The translations under genes and the position numbers were made by a program. Source: Chthoniobacteraceae bacterium (GTDB taxonomy: Bacteria > Verrucomicrobiota > Verrucomicrobiia > Chthoniobacterales > Chthoniobacteraceae). From it: DNA of 42,519 nt. Shown one piece after another: positions 33,647-42,457 of the stretch; the first letter of the stretch is position 1, and each line of letters starts with the position of its first letter. Under the pieces are notes generated by a model. The model saw nothing but the letters and a program-made list of their open reading frames with translations. It had not been told where the DNA came from and searched no databases. The stretch covers positions 1-42,519 of the forward strand of contig CANIWM010000056.1 of NCBI GenBank assembly GCA_947471505.1. The letters run 5' to 3'.

Positions 33647-35563
33647 ATGCAGAACAAAATCGCTTTAAGCCGTAATGTCATCTACGCCGGAATCGGGTTT
33701 GTCGCCGGAGTTTGTCTCGCAGGCTCGGCCAGCGTCATTTTTTCCCCCGCTAAAACGACGGAGCCAAAATCGAGCGCGCAGACTTTTACTTCTTACACCG
33801 CACCGGCGAACGTGACGGAGAGCCTGGGCTTCTCAGTCACGGAGACAACGACGAGCGATAAAGAGGCGAAGTTCTTCGGCGCGCTGCGTGATACCAACGA
33901 TATGCGCAGGACGACGGCGATGTATGAGGCGGTGAGTATGATGACGGCGGAGGAAATCCCCGGCCTCATCGCCAAGATTCGCAATATGTCGGGCGAGACG
34001 CGCGAGATGCTGATGCCTGTGGCGCTGGCTCGATGGGCGCAGTTCGACCCGAAGGCGGCGGGCGATTATCTCATCACGCTCCAAGATCGCAACGGGCGCG
34101 ACAAGGCGATGCGCTACGTCGTCGCCGCGTGGGTGGAAAAGGACCCCGCTGGCGCGAAGCAGTGGATGCTGGCGTTGCCCGCTGGGTATCATCGGAACAA
34201 CGCGATCCAGGGCTTCATCGGCTCTCTTGCGAAGCGTTCGCCGGAAGACGCGCTGGCTTTCATAAAGACCCTGCCGCCGGGGACTCGGGTGGATAATGCT
34301 TACGATACTGTCTTTTCCCAACTCGCGATGACGGATGGCTTAGGCGCTGCGAAAATGGCGCTCGATCTTCCAAAGAACGGCAACCGTGATGCGGCGGTCC
34401 GTGCGGCGATAGGGCGCTGGTCGCAGGCCAATCCTGTGGACGCGTTCGCTTTTGCCAAGGACTTGGAGCAGGCCAATCTCCGGCGCGATGCCATGCAAAA
34501 TGTGCTCGGGACGTGGGCCAGCACGGACCCCGCTGGGGCTCGCTCTGCGGTGCTCGCGTTGCCGGAGGGAGACATGCGCAATGGCGGCATCCGCACGCTC
34601 ATCGAGAACCTCGCAGGGCGTGACTTCGAAGGCGCGAAGGGGCTCCTCGCGGAACTGCCGCCAGGCGACCAACGCTCGCGCGCAGAGCGGACTCTCGTCG
34701 AAAGTCTTTCCTACACAAACCCGGACGCGGCGGGCGCATACCTCCTCACGCTCCCGGAGGGTGAGAACCGGCAAGGCATGGCGCGCACCGTCACGAGCAT
34801 GATGGCGCGGCAAGACTTAAATGGAGCCATCGCGTGGGCTGAAAAGCTGGCCGGCGATGAACAGCGCAGTGCCTTCGGTGGCATCGCCCAAGTGTGGGGC
34901 CAGCAAGACCCGAAGGCCGCGCTGGACTACTACGCAAAGAAAGAGCTCATGTCTGAAGATGGCGTGATGCTCAGTAGCGTCCTGCGGAACTGGGCCTACA
35001 GCGACCCGCAAGAAGCCCTCGCTTGGACCCGCACGATGGCGGACGGCAAGATCAAGGACCGCGCAATTTCTAACGTCATCGGAGCAATGGCGGATACCGA
35101 TCCGAAGAAAGCCGCTGGCATCATCGCCACGCTCCCTATTGATTCGCAGGACGATGCCGCCGGCAGCCTCGTCGCCCGCTGGGGCAACCGAGACCCCGCA
35201 GCTGCAGGCGATTGGACGGCCCACCTCCCCGAAAGCGAAGCCAAGACAAAAGCCTCGCGCAACATGATCGAAATCCTCGCCGGGCGCGATGTCGTGAGTG
35301 CCACGAAGTGGCTCGGCAAACTCTCCGCCGGAAACGCACGCGACGCCGCAGTGGGCGAGTTCGCCCGGCAAGTCACCGACAAAGACCCTGAGGGTGCCGC
35401 CGCTTGGGCTTCGACGATCAATGACAACGACCAGCGCGACAGCAGCCTCGACCGCATCATCCGCAACTGGAACCGCCGCGACCCAAATGGCGCGGTGAAT
35501 TTCGTCGCAAGTTCACCCTCGGTCTCTCCTGCGTTGAAGGCGAAGTATCTGCCGAAGCAGTAG
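33647..35563 (+). CDS. Membrane-anchored alpha-helical repeat protein
   Basis: The 638-residue protein has an N-terminal signal or anchor (VIYAGIGFVAGVCLAGSASVIF). About 15 degenerate repeats of 30-34 residues follow with the pattern 'W...DP..A..W...LP.G..R..A...V...'. Examples are ARWAQFDPKAAGDYLITL, AAWVEKDPAGAKQWMLALP and GTWASTDPAGARSAVLALP. Such solenoid arrays form an extended binding surface and are common in Verrucomicrobiota; no partner is known. It is followed after 71 bp by the transglutaminase-like gene on the same strand, so the two may form one envelope unit. Confidence 0.82.
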   Translation: MQNKIALSRNVIYAGIGFVAGVCLAGSASVIFSPAKTTEPKSSAQTFTSYTAPANVTESLGFSVTETTTSDKEAKFFGALRDTNDMRRTTAMYEAVSMMTAEEIPGLIAKIRNMSGETREMLMPVALARWAQFDPKAAGDYLITLQDRNGRDKAMRYVVAAWVEKDPAGAKQWMLALPAGYHRNNAIQGFIGSLAKRSPEDALAFIKTLPPGTRVDNAYDTVFSQLAMTDGLGAAKMALDLPKNGNRDAAVRAAIGRWSQANPVDAFAFAKDLEQANLRRDAMQNVLGTWASTDPAGARSAVLALPEGDMRNGGIRTLIENLAGRDFEGAKGLLAELPPGDQRSRAERTLVESLSYTNPDAAGAYLLTLPEGENRQGMARTVTSMMARQDLNGAIAWAEKLAGDEQRSAFGGIAQVWGQQDPKAALDYYAKKELMSEDGVMLSSVLRNWAYSDPQEALAWTRTMADGKIKDRAISNVIGAMADTDPKKAAGIIATLPIDSQDDAAGSLVARWGNRDPAAAGDWTAHLPESEAKTKASRNMIEILAGRDVVSATKWLGKLSAGNARDAAVGEFARQVTDKDPEGAAAWASTINDNDQRDSSLDRIIRNWNRRDPNGAVNFVASSPSVSPALKAKYLPKQ

Positions 35564-35634
35564 TTTCCTCGGAGTCGGAAATTGACCATGCGCAGCCTCC
35601 GCACTTATCCACTGCCCTGCACTGACTACTCACT

Positions 35635-37824
35635 ATGAAGGACGACTCCACACCCAAGGCGCACAACCGCAAGCAGCCAGCACCAAATCGCCTCGTCCGC
35701 CCCATGCCGCAGGCACCGAGAATCGCACAGCCGCGCGCCGTCGTCCCGGCACCACAGAAATCTGGCAGCAGCGGATGGCTCTCGCTCCTTCTCGTTCTCG
35801 CCAGTGCTGGCGGTGCCGCGTGGTATCTCACTCACCAAAAAGCAGCACCACCCGCCGTCATCGCCGAAGCAACTCCGGCCCCTACGCCCGAGCCCGCCAC
35901 GCCCACACCCGTCATCGCGAAGGCCACGCCCGAGCCCGTGAAGCCCAAAGAGGTCGTAGCCATCACGCCCACACCCGCGCCCGCTCCGACGCCTGCGCCT
36001 GCGCCCGCAGCCGTGGTGGTAAAGGCCACGCTCGACTGGAAAACACCGCTCCCCCTCGACGCCATCGCCGCTCGCGCCAGCGCCGTCACCGAGCGCGCAT
36101 CCCGCCTCATCCACGCAGCCGCAGAGGACAATAAATGGGCGGACTACAACGCCCTCCTCGCCGCCTCCCTATCCGCCGAACTCGCCCGCAGCCCCGACTT
36201 CTCCAGCATCCAACGCTACGATCGCTATTTTGAAAACCCCGTCTTCCTCCGCGCCCTCCTCCAGCGCGAACTCCTCAGTAAAATAGACTCCAGCCTCCAG
36301 CAGCGCATCGCCGCCGAGCCCAAAGTGCAGGACTTCATCCTCCGGCTTTGCAACTCCACCGAGACGATCGAAGCCCTCCTCGTCGCCCTCACCCCTCAGA
36401 ACAAACTCTCCCAAGTCCTCGGCACCATGTCCTCCCTCGCCGCCGAAGACCCCGACGTTTTTGGCAAATATCGCGACCTCGCCGTAGCCTGCTCCATCGT
36501 CATGGCGCAGCCCATGTCATTCACCTGGAACGAAGCTCAATACAGCGCCAGCGCTGGCGAGCGCTACCGTTGGTTCAAATCGAAAGACATGGCCAACGAC
36601 CTCGCCATCCACCTCAACAAGCTCAACGCATGGCAGCTCGCTTGGGTCGTCAGCGTCCCCGTCTCCACCGAGGAAATGGAATGGGCCATCGCCAACATGC
36701 GCCGCAAATACAAACAGGGCGACTGGGGCCGCGCCTACGGAGCCGTCGAATACGACATGCAGTATGCCGTCACCCACATCCGCAAAAAGCCCTACACCAG
36801 CTACCTCTTCTCCGAGATTCTGGAAAAAGGCGGCATCTGCGGCGACCGCTCCTATTTCAGCGCCAACACCGCCCGCGCCAACGGCATCCCCGCCATCACC
36901 ATCTCCGGCGACGGCCCGCGCGGCCCTCACGCATGGATCGCGTGGCTCGCCGACGAAGACCGCTGGGAGACAAGCGGTCGCTTCAGCGGCTACCCCGCAG
37001 GCCGCGTCCACGATCCCCGCAACGGCCAATCCCTCTCCGAGCAAGTGTTCGACAGGCTCAGCGGCTCCGGTGCCCCCAAAGGCTCCAGCCTCTTAAAGAG
37101 CCAGCGCCTCCTCTGGCTCGCCGACCTTCAGCCCGCAGCCGCCCAAGCCCTCACCCTCGAATACGCCCTCCGCACCACCCCGCACGAGCCATCCATTTGG
37201 CTGCGCAAACTCGTCGCCTGGAGCCAGCGCACGCCTGCCCCGGCGCCAGCCGACTGGAAGGTTTTCCTCGACGCATTCCGCCGCAACTTCCCCGGCGACA
37301 CCGACCTCCTCGCCCAAGTCCGCACCGCCGAAGACCGCTTCCTCCTTGCGAAAATGGACGCCACTTCCGTGAAGAAAGAACTCACCGGCGACATCCGCGA
37401 CCTCGGCAAACTCAAAGGGCTCACCTCCCTCGAAGAAATCCGCGCTGCCTACAAACGCCCCGCCGACCTCCTCGCCCAAGCCAAAGACCTCCCCGGCATC
37501 CGCAAACTCTACCGCGACGCCCTCGACGACTACGGGCGCGAACCCGCGAAATTCAAAGGCATCGGCGCGGACTACTGGGCCTACGTCCAAGCCGACCCCG
37601 CCGCAAAACAGCAAGCCTGCCGCGACATTGAAGCCGCCTTCGAGCGCCACGTCCAAACCCGAGGCGGCGACTACTTCGACGTACAGAGCCAAAACACCGC
37701 CGCCGAGTTCGTCGCCCAATGCTGGCGGCAAGCCGGGGAAGAAAAGCGCGCCGAAAAGTTCGAGAAAGAGATCGCCAAACGCGCTGCCACCGCCACCAAA
37801 GCCACGCGCGTCAAGACCCCGTAG
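35635..37824 (+). CDS. Membrane-anchored transglutaminase-like protein
   Basis: The 729-residue protein has a short basic cytosolic lead and one membrane segment at about 43-63 (GWLSLLLVLASAGGAAWYL). A long Pro/Ala/Thr spacer follows (70-125, repeated TPAPAPTPAP). The periplasmic domain contains a transglutaminase-like core: Cys402 in GGICGDRSYF, His432 in GPHAWIAW and a downstream Asp candidate in RVHDPRNG. The last 250 residues are helical. The fold is used by proteases and peptide cross-linkers; the reaction here is not known. The Pro-rich spacer suggests reach across the cell wall. The stop is 5 bp from the convergent gene. Confidence 0.78.
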   Translation: MKDDSTPKAHNRKQPAPNRLVRPMPQAPRIAQPRAVVPAPQKSGSSGWLSLLLVLASAGGAAWYLTHQKAAPPAVIAEATPAPTPEPATPTPVIAKATPEPVKPKEVVAITPTPAPAPTPAPAPAAVVVKATLDWKTPLPLDAIAARASAVTERASRLIHAAAEDNKWADYNALLAASLSAELARSPDFSSIQRYDRYFENPVFLRALLQRELLSKIDSSLQQRIAAEPKVQDFILRLCNSTETIEALLVALTPQNKLSQVLGTMSSLAAEDPDVFGKYRDLAVACSIVMAQPMSFTWNEAQYSASAGERYRWFKSKDMANDLAIHLNKLNAWQLAWVVSVPVSTEEMEWAIANMRRKYKQGDWGRAYGAVEYDMQYAVTHIRKKPYTSYLFSEILEKGGICGDRSYFSANTARANGIPAITISGDGPRGPHAWIAWLADEDRWETSGRFSGYPAGRVHDPRNGQSLSEQVFDRLSGSGAPKGSSLLKSQRLLWLADLQPAAAQALTLEYALRTTPHEPSIWLRKLVAWSQRTPAPAPADWKVFLDAFRRNFPGDTDLLAQVRTAEDRFLLAKMDATSVKKELTGDIRDLGKLKGLTSLEEIRAAYKRPADLLAQAKDLPGIRKLYRDALDDYGREPAKFKGIGADYWAYVQADPAAKQQACRDIEAAFERHVQTRGGDYFDVQSQNTAAEFVAQCWRQAGEEKRAEKFEKEIAKRAATATKATRVKTP

Positions 37825-37829
37825 CCGCT

Positions 37830-38351
37830 TTACAGCAGCCCGCGCCGCCGCCACTCCCCCACGTTCCCTGCCGCCGAACGCTGGATCATGTCCGTCGCGA
37901 ACTTCAGCAAGCAGACCTCCCAGCCTTCGTCCACGCCGTGAATCACCGTGCAGAGCGGGTCTTCTTCGCGGTCCACTTTCTCCCGCAAGTCACGGATCAC
38001 GTCTTCCATCGGCATCCGCACCACGCGCTCCTTCACGTCCACCTTTTTGAACTGAAAGCCGTATTTCAGCACCGCCAGCTCCGCCGCGTGCTCGCGCATC
38101 CAGCCGATGAACTCGCTCGCTTTATCCCCGAAGCCCTCGTCGAGCATCTGGTGGTAGTGCGACGGCGTGATGATGCTAGGACGCTCGGCCAGCAGGCGAC
38201 CATCGCGGATACGGATTTGGTTCACAGAGTCCATCAGCTCCGTCACGAGAAAGAACCGGAAGACGGTCGTGCCGAAGGTCTGGATTAAGTTCTGCGGCGC
38301 GACGATGACCTGTGTGTTCTCAATCGCGTATTGGATGCTGTCTTCGTTCAT
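37830..38351 (-). CDS. Conserved-looking hypothetical protein downstream of dxs
   Basis: The 173-residue cytosolic protein starts MNEDSIQYAIENTQVIVAPQNLIQTFGTTVFRFFLVTELMD and has RPSIITPSHYHQMLDEGFGD and a C-terminal AAGNVGEWRRRGLL. I do not recognise a domain. It begins one base after the dxs stop, so it is almost certainly in the xseB-dxs transcript. The extremely tight spacing suggests a fixed partnership, but no link to isoprenoid synthesis can be shown from sequence. Confidence 0.8.
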   Translation of the reverse strand: MNEDSIQYAIENTQVIVAPQNLIQTFGTTVFRFFLVTELMDSVNQIRIRDGRLLAERPSIITPSHYHQMLDEGFGDKASEFIGWMREHAAELAVLKYGFQFKKVDVKERVVRMPMEDVIRDLREKVDREEDPLCTVIHGVDEGWEVCLLKFATDMIQRSAAGNVGEWRRRGLL

Positions 38352-38352
38352 A

Positions 38353-40272
38353 TCATGCGACGTGTTGGTCTGCGACGGGCTTGCTGCCTAGCTCGGCGAT
38401 CACTTTCTCTACGAGGTTCGCTGCGGTGAGGCCGTGCTTCTTTCGCAGAATGTCGGGCGCTCCGTGTTCGACGAATTGGTCCGGCCAGCCGATGCGAATC
38501 ACTGGGGTGGTGATGCGCTGCTCGGATAAATGCTCCATGACTGCGCAGCCGAAGCCGTTGTGCAAAACGTGGTCTTCCATCGTGCAGACCACGTCCACAC
38601 TGCGGGCGAAGAATTCGATGGTCGCGGTGTCGAGCGGCTTGATCCAGCGCGGGTTCACGACGGCGGTAGAGATGCCTTTCGACTCCAGCGTTGCCGCTGC
38701 TTCCTCCGCGAGTTGGCACATTCCGCCGAGGCCGAAGATGACCGCGCGGACGGGCTGTGTGCTGCCGTGTTTGATGACTTCTGCTTTGCCGATTTCCAGC
38801 AGCTTGGGCTGCGCTTTGGGCACGACGCCCGTGCCGCTGCCGCGTGGGTAGCGCATCGCGATGGGGCCGCTGTTGTGGTGCGCCATCGTCCAGAGCATGT
38901 CCACGAATTCGTCTTCGTCCTTCGGCTGCATGTGGACGAGGTTTGGGACGTGGCGGAGGTAGCCGATGTCGAAGAGGCCGTGGTGCGTCGGGCCGTCGTC
39001 GCCGCTGAGTCCGCCGCGATCCATACACAGTCGCACGGGCAGATTTTGCAGCGCGATGTCGTGGAGGATCATATCGTAGGCGCGCTGCATGAAGGTGGAG
39101 TAGATGGCGAGGAACGGCGCAAAGCCTTCGCACGCCAGCCCTGCTGCAAACAAGGCGGCGTGCTCTTCCGCGATGCCGACATCGAAGTAGCGCGTCGGGT
39201 GTGCCTTGGCGAAACTGATGAGCCCCGTGCCGCTCGGCATCGCTCCGGTGATGCCGACGATCTTGTTGTTCGTCTCCGCAAACTTCGAGAGCGTGGTGCC
39301 CAGCAGTTCGCTGAAAGTAGGGGAGGGGGCTGCTTTGGTCGCGCCCGTTTTTGGCTCAAAACGGCCCAGCCCGTGAAACTTCAGCGGCTGCTCCAGCGCA
39401 GGCGCGTAGCCTTTTCCTTTGGTGGTGAGGATGTGCAGAATGACCGGCTCATCCTGCGTCTTGAGGAACTCCAGCGTGCGGATGAGGAGCTGCACATCGT
39501 GCCCATCAATCGGCCCGTAGTAGCGCACGCCCATGTCGTCGAAGAGGACGCTCGGTGCGATGAGTCCCTTCACGCCGGTCTCGACGCGGTGGGCGAGATT
39601 TTTCACGCGAGGGCCGAGCAATTTCTCCACGAGTCGCGCCGCGCGCTCATGCAGGCCGGAGTAGGTGGGGCTGGTGGAGATTTTGCTAAAGTAGCGCGCG
39701 ATGGCTCCGACGTTGCGGTCGATGCTCCACTCGTTGTCGTTGAGGATCACGATGAGTTTTTTCGTATGCTCGGCGATGTTGTTCAGCGCCTCATACGTGA
39801 CTCCGCAGGTAAAAGCCGCATCCCCCGCGACGCACACCACGCTTTCATCCGAGCCGCGCATATCGCGCGCCGTCGCCATGCCGAGCGCGGCGGAGAGCGC
39901 CGTGCCCGCGTGCCCAGCGCCGTAGCAATCATGCGGGCTCTCGGTGCGCAGCATGAAGCCGTTCAAGCCCCCGAATTGCCGCATCGTGCCAAAGCGTTCG
40001 CGCCGTCCGGTGAAGATTTTGTGCACGTACGCTTGGTGCGAAACGTCGAAGACAAACTTGTCCTTCGGCGTGGTGAAGACGCGGTGCAGCGCAATCGTCA
40101 GCTCCACCACGCCGAGGTTTGGCCCGAGGTGTCCACCGACGGAAGTCGGGTTATCTTCCGAGAGCACGCGGATGAGTTCCGCGCGCACCTCTTCGGCTAA
40201 ACGCGGCAGTTCCTTTTCAGGCAGAGCCTTGACGTCGTCGGGTGAATTAATGGTTGGCAGTATAGCTGGCAT
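38353..40272 (-). CDS. dxs: 1-deoxy-D-xylulose-5-phosphate synthase
   Basis: The 639-residue thiamine-diphosphate enzyme condenses pyruvate and glyceraldehyde 3-phosphate in the first step of the MEP isoprenoid pathway. Motifs: GHLGPNLGVVELTIALH, GHAGTALSAALGMA, the ThDP-binding GDAAFTCGVTYEALNN with NDNEWSI, GLSGDDGPTHHGLFDIGYLR and VMEHLSEQRI near the end. The canonical GDGALTAG is changed to GDAAFTCG but keeps the metal-binding Asp. Length is normal. xseB lies upstream on the same strand, the classical xseB/dxs neighbourhood. Confidence 0.95.
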   Translation of the reverse strand: MPAILPTINSPDDVKALPEKELPRLAEEVRAELIRVLSEDNPTSVGGHLGPNLGVVELTIALHRVFTTPKDKFVFDVSHQAYVHKIFTGRRERFGTMRQFGGLNGFMLRTESPHDCYGAGHAGTALSAALGMATARDMRGSDESVVCVAGDAAFTCGVTYEALNNIAEHTKKLIVILNDNEWSIDRNVGAIARYFSKISTSPTYSGLHERAARLVEKLLGPRVKNLAHRVETGVKGLIAPSVLFDDMGVRYYGPIDGHDVQLLIRTLEFLKTQDEPVILHILTTKGKGYAPALEQPLKFHGLGRFEPKTGATKAAPSPTFSELLGTTLSKFAETNNKIVGITGAMPSGTGLISFAKAHPTRYFDVGIAEEHAALFAAGLACEGFAPFLAIYSTFMQRAYDMILHDIALQNLPVRLCMDRGGLSGDDGPTHHGLFDIGYLRHVPNLVHMQPKDEDEFVDMLWTMAHHNSGPIAMRYPRGSGTGVVPKAQPKLLEIGKAEVIKHGSTQPVRAVIFGLGGMCQLAEEAAATLESKGISTAVVNPRWIKPLDTATIEFFARSVDVVCTMEDHVLHNGFGCAVMEHLSEQRITTPVIRIGWPDQFVEHGAPDILRKKHGLTAANLVEKVIAELGSKPVADQHVA

Positions 40273-40314
40273 CGATAGGTAAAAAAAGTCTGAGCGCGAC
40301 CACGCGCAGTGAAG

Positions 40315-40608
40315 TTAGAAGAGGTTCGCGTCCTTAGCAGACGCGCGAGCCACTGGCATCTCCGCTTTCGCCCCGGTCGGGTCGAAGGGCTTTGTCTCAA
40401 GCTGCCTTGCCGCATTCCTCTGGATGATCTCTAGCCGTTGCTGCGCCTTGGCGAGCTGCCCTTGGCACACCTTCACCAGTCCGGTGCCTTCCTCATACGC
40501 CGTCAGCAGACCCTCCAGCGGCATCTGGTCGGATTCCATCTCGCGAACGAGCGCCTTAAGACGCTGCATCGCCGTTTCAAAAGTGTGCTCCTTTGTAGGT
40601 TCGGGCAT
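40315..40608 (-). CDS. xseB: Exodeoxyribonuclease VII small subunit
   Basis: The 97-residue protein has the XseB pattern FETAMQRLKALVREMESDQMPLEGLLTAYEEGTGLVKVCQGQLAKAQQRLEII. XseB is the helical subunit that activates XseA to degrade single-stranded DNA. The ATG at 40608 is chosen because the longer frame (to 40767) is an Arg-rich shadow of the palindrome region. A Pro-rich tail of about 25 residues follows the family domain. It lies 42 bp before dxs on the same strand; xseA is not in the window. Confidence 0.92.
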   Translation of the reverse strand: MPEPTKEHTFETAMQRLKALVREMESDQMPLEGLLTAYEEGTGLVKVCQGQLAKAQQRLEIIQRNAARQLETKPFDPTGAKAEMPVARASAKDANLF

Positions 40609-40718
40609 GTCGGCACACGCTGTAGCGGCACTTCGCGAATGCCGCAACTCAGAACACCGCGCCCATGACGGAAAAGGGTGACGTTGAAAGTGGGTGATGA
40701 TCCAGTGAGCACGCTTGC

Positions 40719-40847
40719 GTCGTAGCGCACGCGGCCCTCCGCGTGCTTTCCTTCTCGCGAAGCGCATTCTTCTTTCGTCGCACAGACTGAAGGTTTGCCG
40801 CTTCGCGGATTGGGGTCACTCACGCGGAGGGCCGCGTGAACTACGAC
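40719..40847. repeat. Palindrome family B, copy 2
   Basis: Arms 40719-40745 and 40821-40847 are 27-bp inverted repeats with two mismatches and the same sequence as the arms at 22303-22429 (GTCGTAGC.CACGCGGCCC). The centre differs except for CGCGAAGCGC. It fills the 338-bp gene-free spacer 40609-40946; nothing else was seen there. Confidence 0.88.
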
Positions 40848-40946
40848 TCCGCTCAGAATGCTTTTCGCCGTCCGATCCCCTACTTTTTATCACGTCCGAC
40901 GGAAAACCATTGTCCCCGCCGCAGCGACCGGGCATTGCGGGGGGAT

Positions 40947-41873
40947 ATGTCTGTTACTGTTGAGCCCATCGAGAAGGGCGGCTCGGGCCGCAAGTTTTGG
41001 CGCGTGAAAGTCGGCGAACGCACGCTGATCCTCGTGCATTACAGCGAGGAGCGCCCGGAAAATAGCCACTTCGTCGAGATCGGTTCGTTCCTCGCCCGCG
41101 TCGGCATCCGCGTCCCCGATGTTTTTTTCCACACCCCAGCGGACGGCATCATCCTCATGGAAGACGCCGGCAGCACCGACCTGTGGGAGTATCGCGATGC
41201 GCCGTGGCCCGCGCGTCGCGCCCTGTACCAGCGGACGCTCGAGCAGGCCCTCGCCCTCCACACCCGCGCCCACCTCGCCGCCGAGCCGCCCGAATTCCAG
41301 AAGCCCTTCGACGCCGACCTCTACCGCTGGGAGCAAGACTACTTCATCGAGCACTGCCTCCAGCGGCACTTCGGCCTCACGGCAGAACAAGTCGCCCACC
41401 ACGTCAATCGCCCGCGCCTTTTAGAAATCGCCGAGCACCTCGCCGCCCAGCCGCGCTGCCTCATCCACCGCGACTTCCAAAGCCAGAACATCATCATCCG
41501 CGACGGCGAAGCCTGCCTGATTGACTTCCAAGGGCTCCGCCTCGGCCTCGCCCAATACGACCTCGCCTCCCTCCTCCTCGACCCCTACGTCGCCTTCACC
41601 GTGGCCGAGCGCGACACGCTCCTGCGCCACTACCTCAGCGGCCTCCACGGCCCCGGCACTCACGACGAAACCCACTTCCGCCACCTCTACGACCTCTGCG
41701 CCATGCAGCGCCTCATGCAAGCCCTCGGAGCCTACGGTAAACTAGGCCACGCCGACGGGCGCACGCACTTCCTCCAGCACATCCCCATCGCCCTCCCGCG
41801 TCTCTGCGAAGTCCTCAGCCGCATCGCCGGGCTGGAAAACCTGCATTCCCTCCTGCTCACTCTGGAAAAATAG
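40947..41873 (+). CDS. Aminoglycoside-phosphotransferase-fold sugar kinase (AmgK-like)
   Basis: The 308-residue kinase has the APH fold with the catalytic loop HRDFQSQNIII and metal motif IDFQGLRLGLAQYDLASLL, plus the ILMEDAGSTDLWEY hinge. The pattern matches AmgK, which phosphorylates N-acetylmuramic acid/N-acetylglucosamine at C1 in cell-wall recycling. The usual partner murU is not in the window, so the assignment is by family only. The ATG at 40947 (MSVTVEPIEKGGSGRKFW) is favoured by a purine-rich GCGGGGGG just upstream; a frame from 40836 overlaps the palindrome and is unlikely. Confidence 0.85.
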   Translation: MSVTVEPIEKGGSGRKFWRVKVGERTLILVHYSEERPENSHFVEIGSFLARVGIRVPDVFFHTPADGIILMEDAGSTDLWEYRDAPWPARRALYQRTLEQALALHTRAHLAAEPPEFQKPFDADLYRWEQDYFIEHCLQRHFGLTAEQVAHHVNRPRLLEIAEHLAAQPRCLIHRDFQSQNIIIRDGEACLIDFQGLRLGLAQYDLASLLLDPYVAFTVAERDTLLRHYLSGLHGPGTHDETHFRHLYDLCAMQRLMQALGAYGKLGHADGRTHFLQHIPIALPRLCEVLSRIAGLENLHSLLLTLEK

Positions 41874-41899
41874 CCCCTCACCTCTGTCGGAAACGCAAA

Positions 41900-42367
41900 G
41901 TACCGGGTCTGGAGCGCGTTTTACCAGCTCCGCCGAGTGCTGTACCCGGTCCAGAGCACCGAGTTCCACTCCCGCCAAACGCCGTACCGGGTCCGCCAGT
42001 CGGCGTACCACTCCCAGAGGACAAAGTACCGCCTCCGCCACCAGAAGTACCGCTCCCGCCAGCCAAAGTACCGCCCCCAAAACCCGCAGTACCGCCTCCA
42101 CAGCGCGAAGTACCTGGTAATTCGCAAACTAGGAGCGGTACTTTGCCCAACGGGAGCGGTACTTTGCGCTCTGGAGGCAGTCCGCCCGGCACCTCCCCCG
42201 GTCAACCGCGCACCAGACCCAGTCAGCCGCGCGCCTCCAGCAGTCAACCGCCCATCGCCCCCAGTCACCCGCGCGCCAGCCCCAGTAAAACACGCACCTC
42301 CGGCGGTAAAACGACCTCCGGGAGCAGTGGGGCCGCCTCCGCACCCGGTACCGCAGGCATCGGGCGC
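41900..42367. repeat. 21-bp tandem repeat locus with an inverted block
   Basis: Eleven 21-bp units beginning GTACC or close variants run from 41900 to 42130. At least two units then read in the opposite orientation (42131-42172, GGAGCGGTACTTTGC), followed by about nine units of a related form (phase marked by C(A/G)GT). All keep the 21-bp step, so every frame carries heptapeptide repeats. The gene-free-looking stretch 41874-42457 is mostly this array. Confidence 0.9.
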
Positions 42368-42412
42368 AGAAAGGTAGAGTGCGAAGAGTTCAGCAAAAAG
42401 AAAGCGGGTCAT
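41921..42412 (-). CDS. Possible heptapeptide-repeat protein, questionable
   Basis: On the minus strand a frame starts MTRFLFAELFALYLSAPDA, a weak signal-like lead, then Gly-rich heptads (FTAGGAC, LTAGGAR, LTGSGAR, LTGGGAG). After the inverted block it changes to Trp/Arg-rich heptads. In the second half another minus frame (ending at 41878) continues the Gly-rich style (GGSGTSG, GGPGTAF). The original gene may have been a Gly-rich surface repeat protein scrambled by the inversion and a frameshift. It may equally be a non-coding satellite. Confidence 0.25.
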   Translation of the reverse strand: MTRFLFAELFALYLSAPDACGTGCGGGPTAPGGRFTAGGACFTGAGARVTGGDGRLTAGGARLTGSGARLTGGGAGRTASRAQSTAPVGQSTAPSLRITRYFALWRRYCGFWGRYFGWRERYFWWRRRYFVLWEWYADWRTRYGVWREWNSVLWTGYSTRRSW

Positions 42413-42457
42413 GGTAAGGAAGGGAGCGATCAAGCAACCCAAACCTAAAAAACAACC

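Noticed and set aside
38530-40200. 556-residue plus-strand frame opposite dxs
   Set aside because: Antisense shadow of Dxs with no recognisable motif.
41900-42367. CRISPR-like array
   Set aside because: Units are contiguous 21-bp repeats without spacers, drift in sequence, and have no cas genes nearby.
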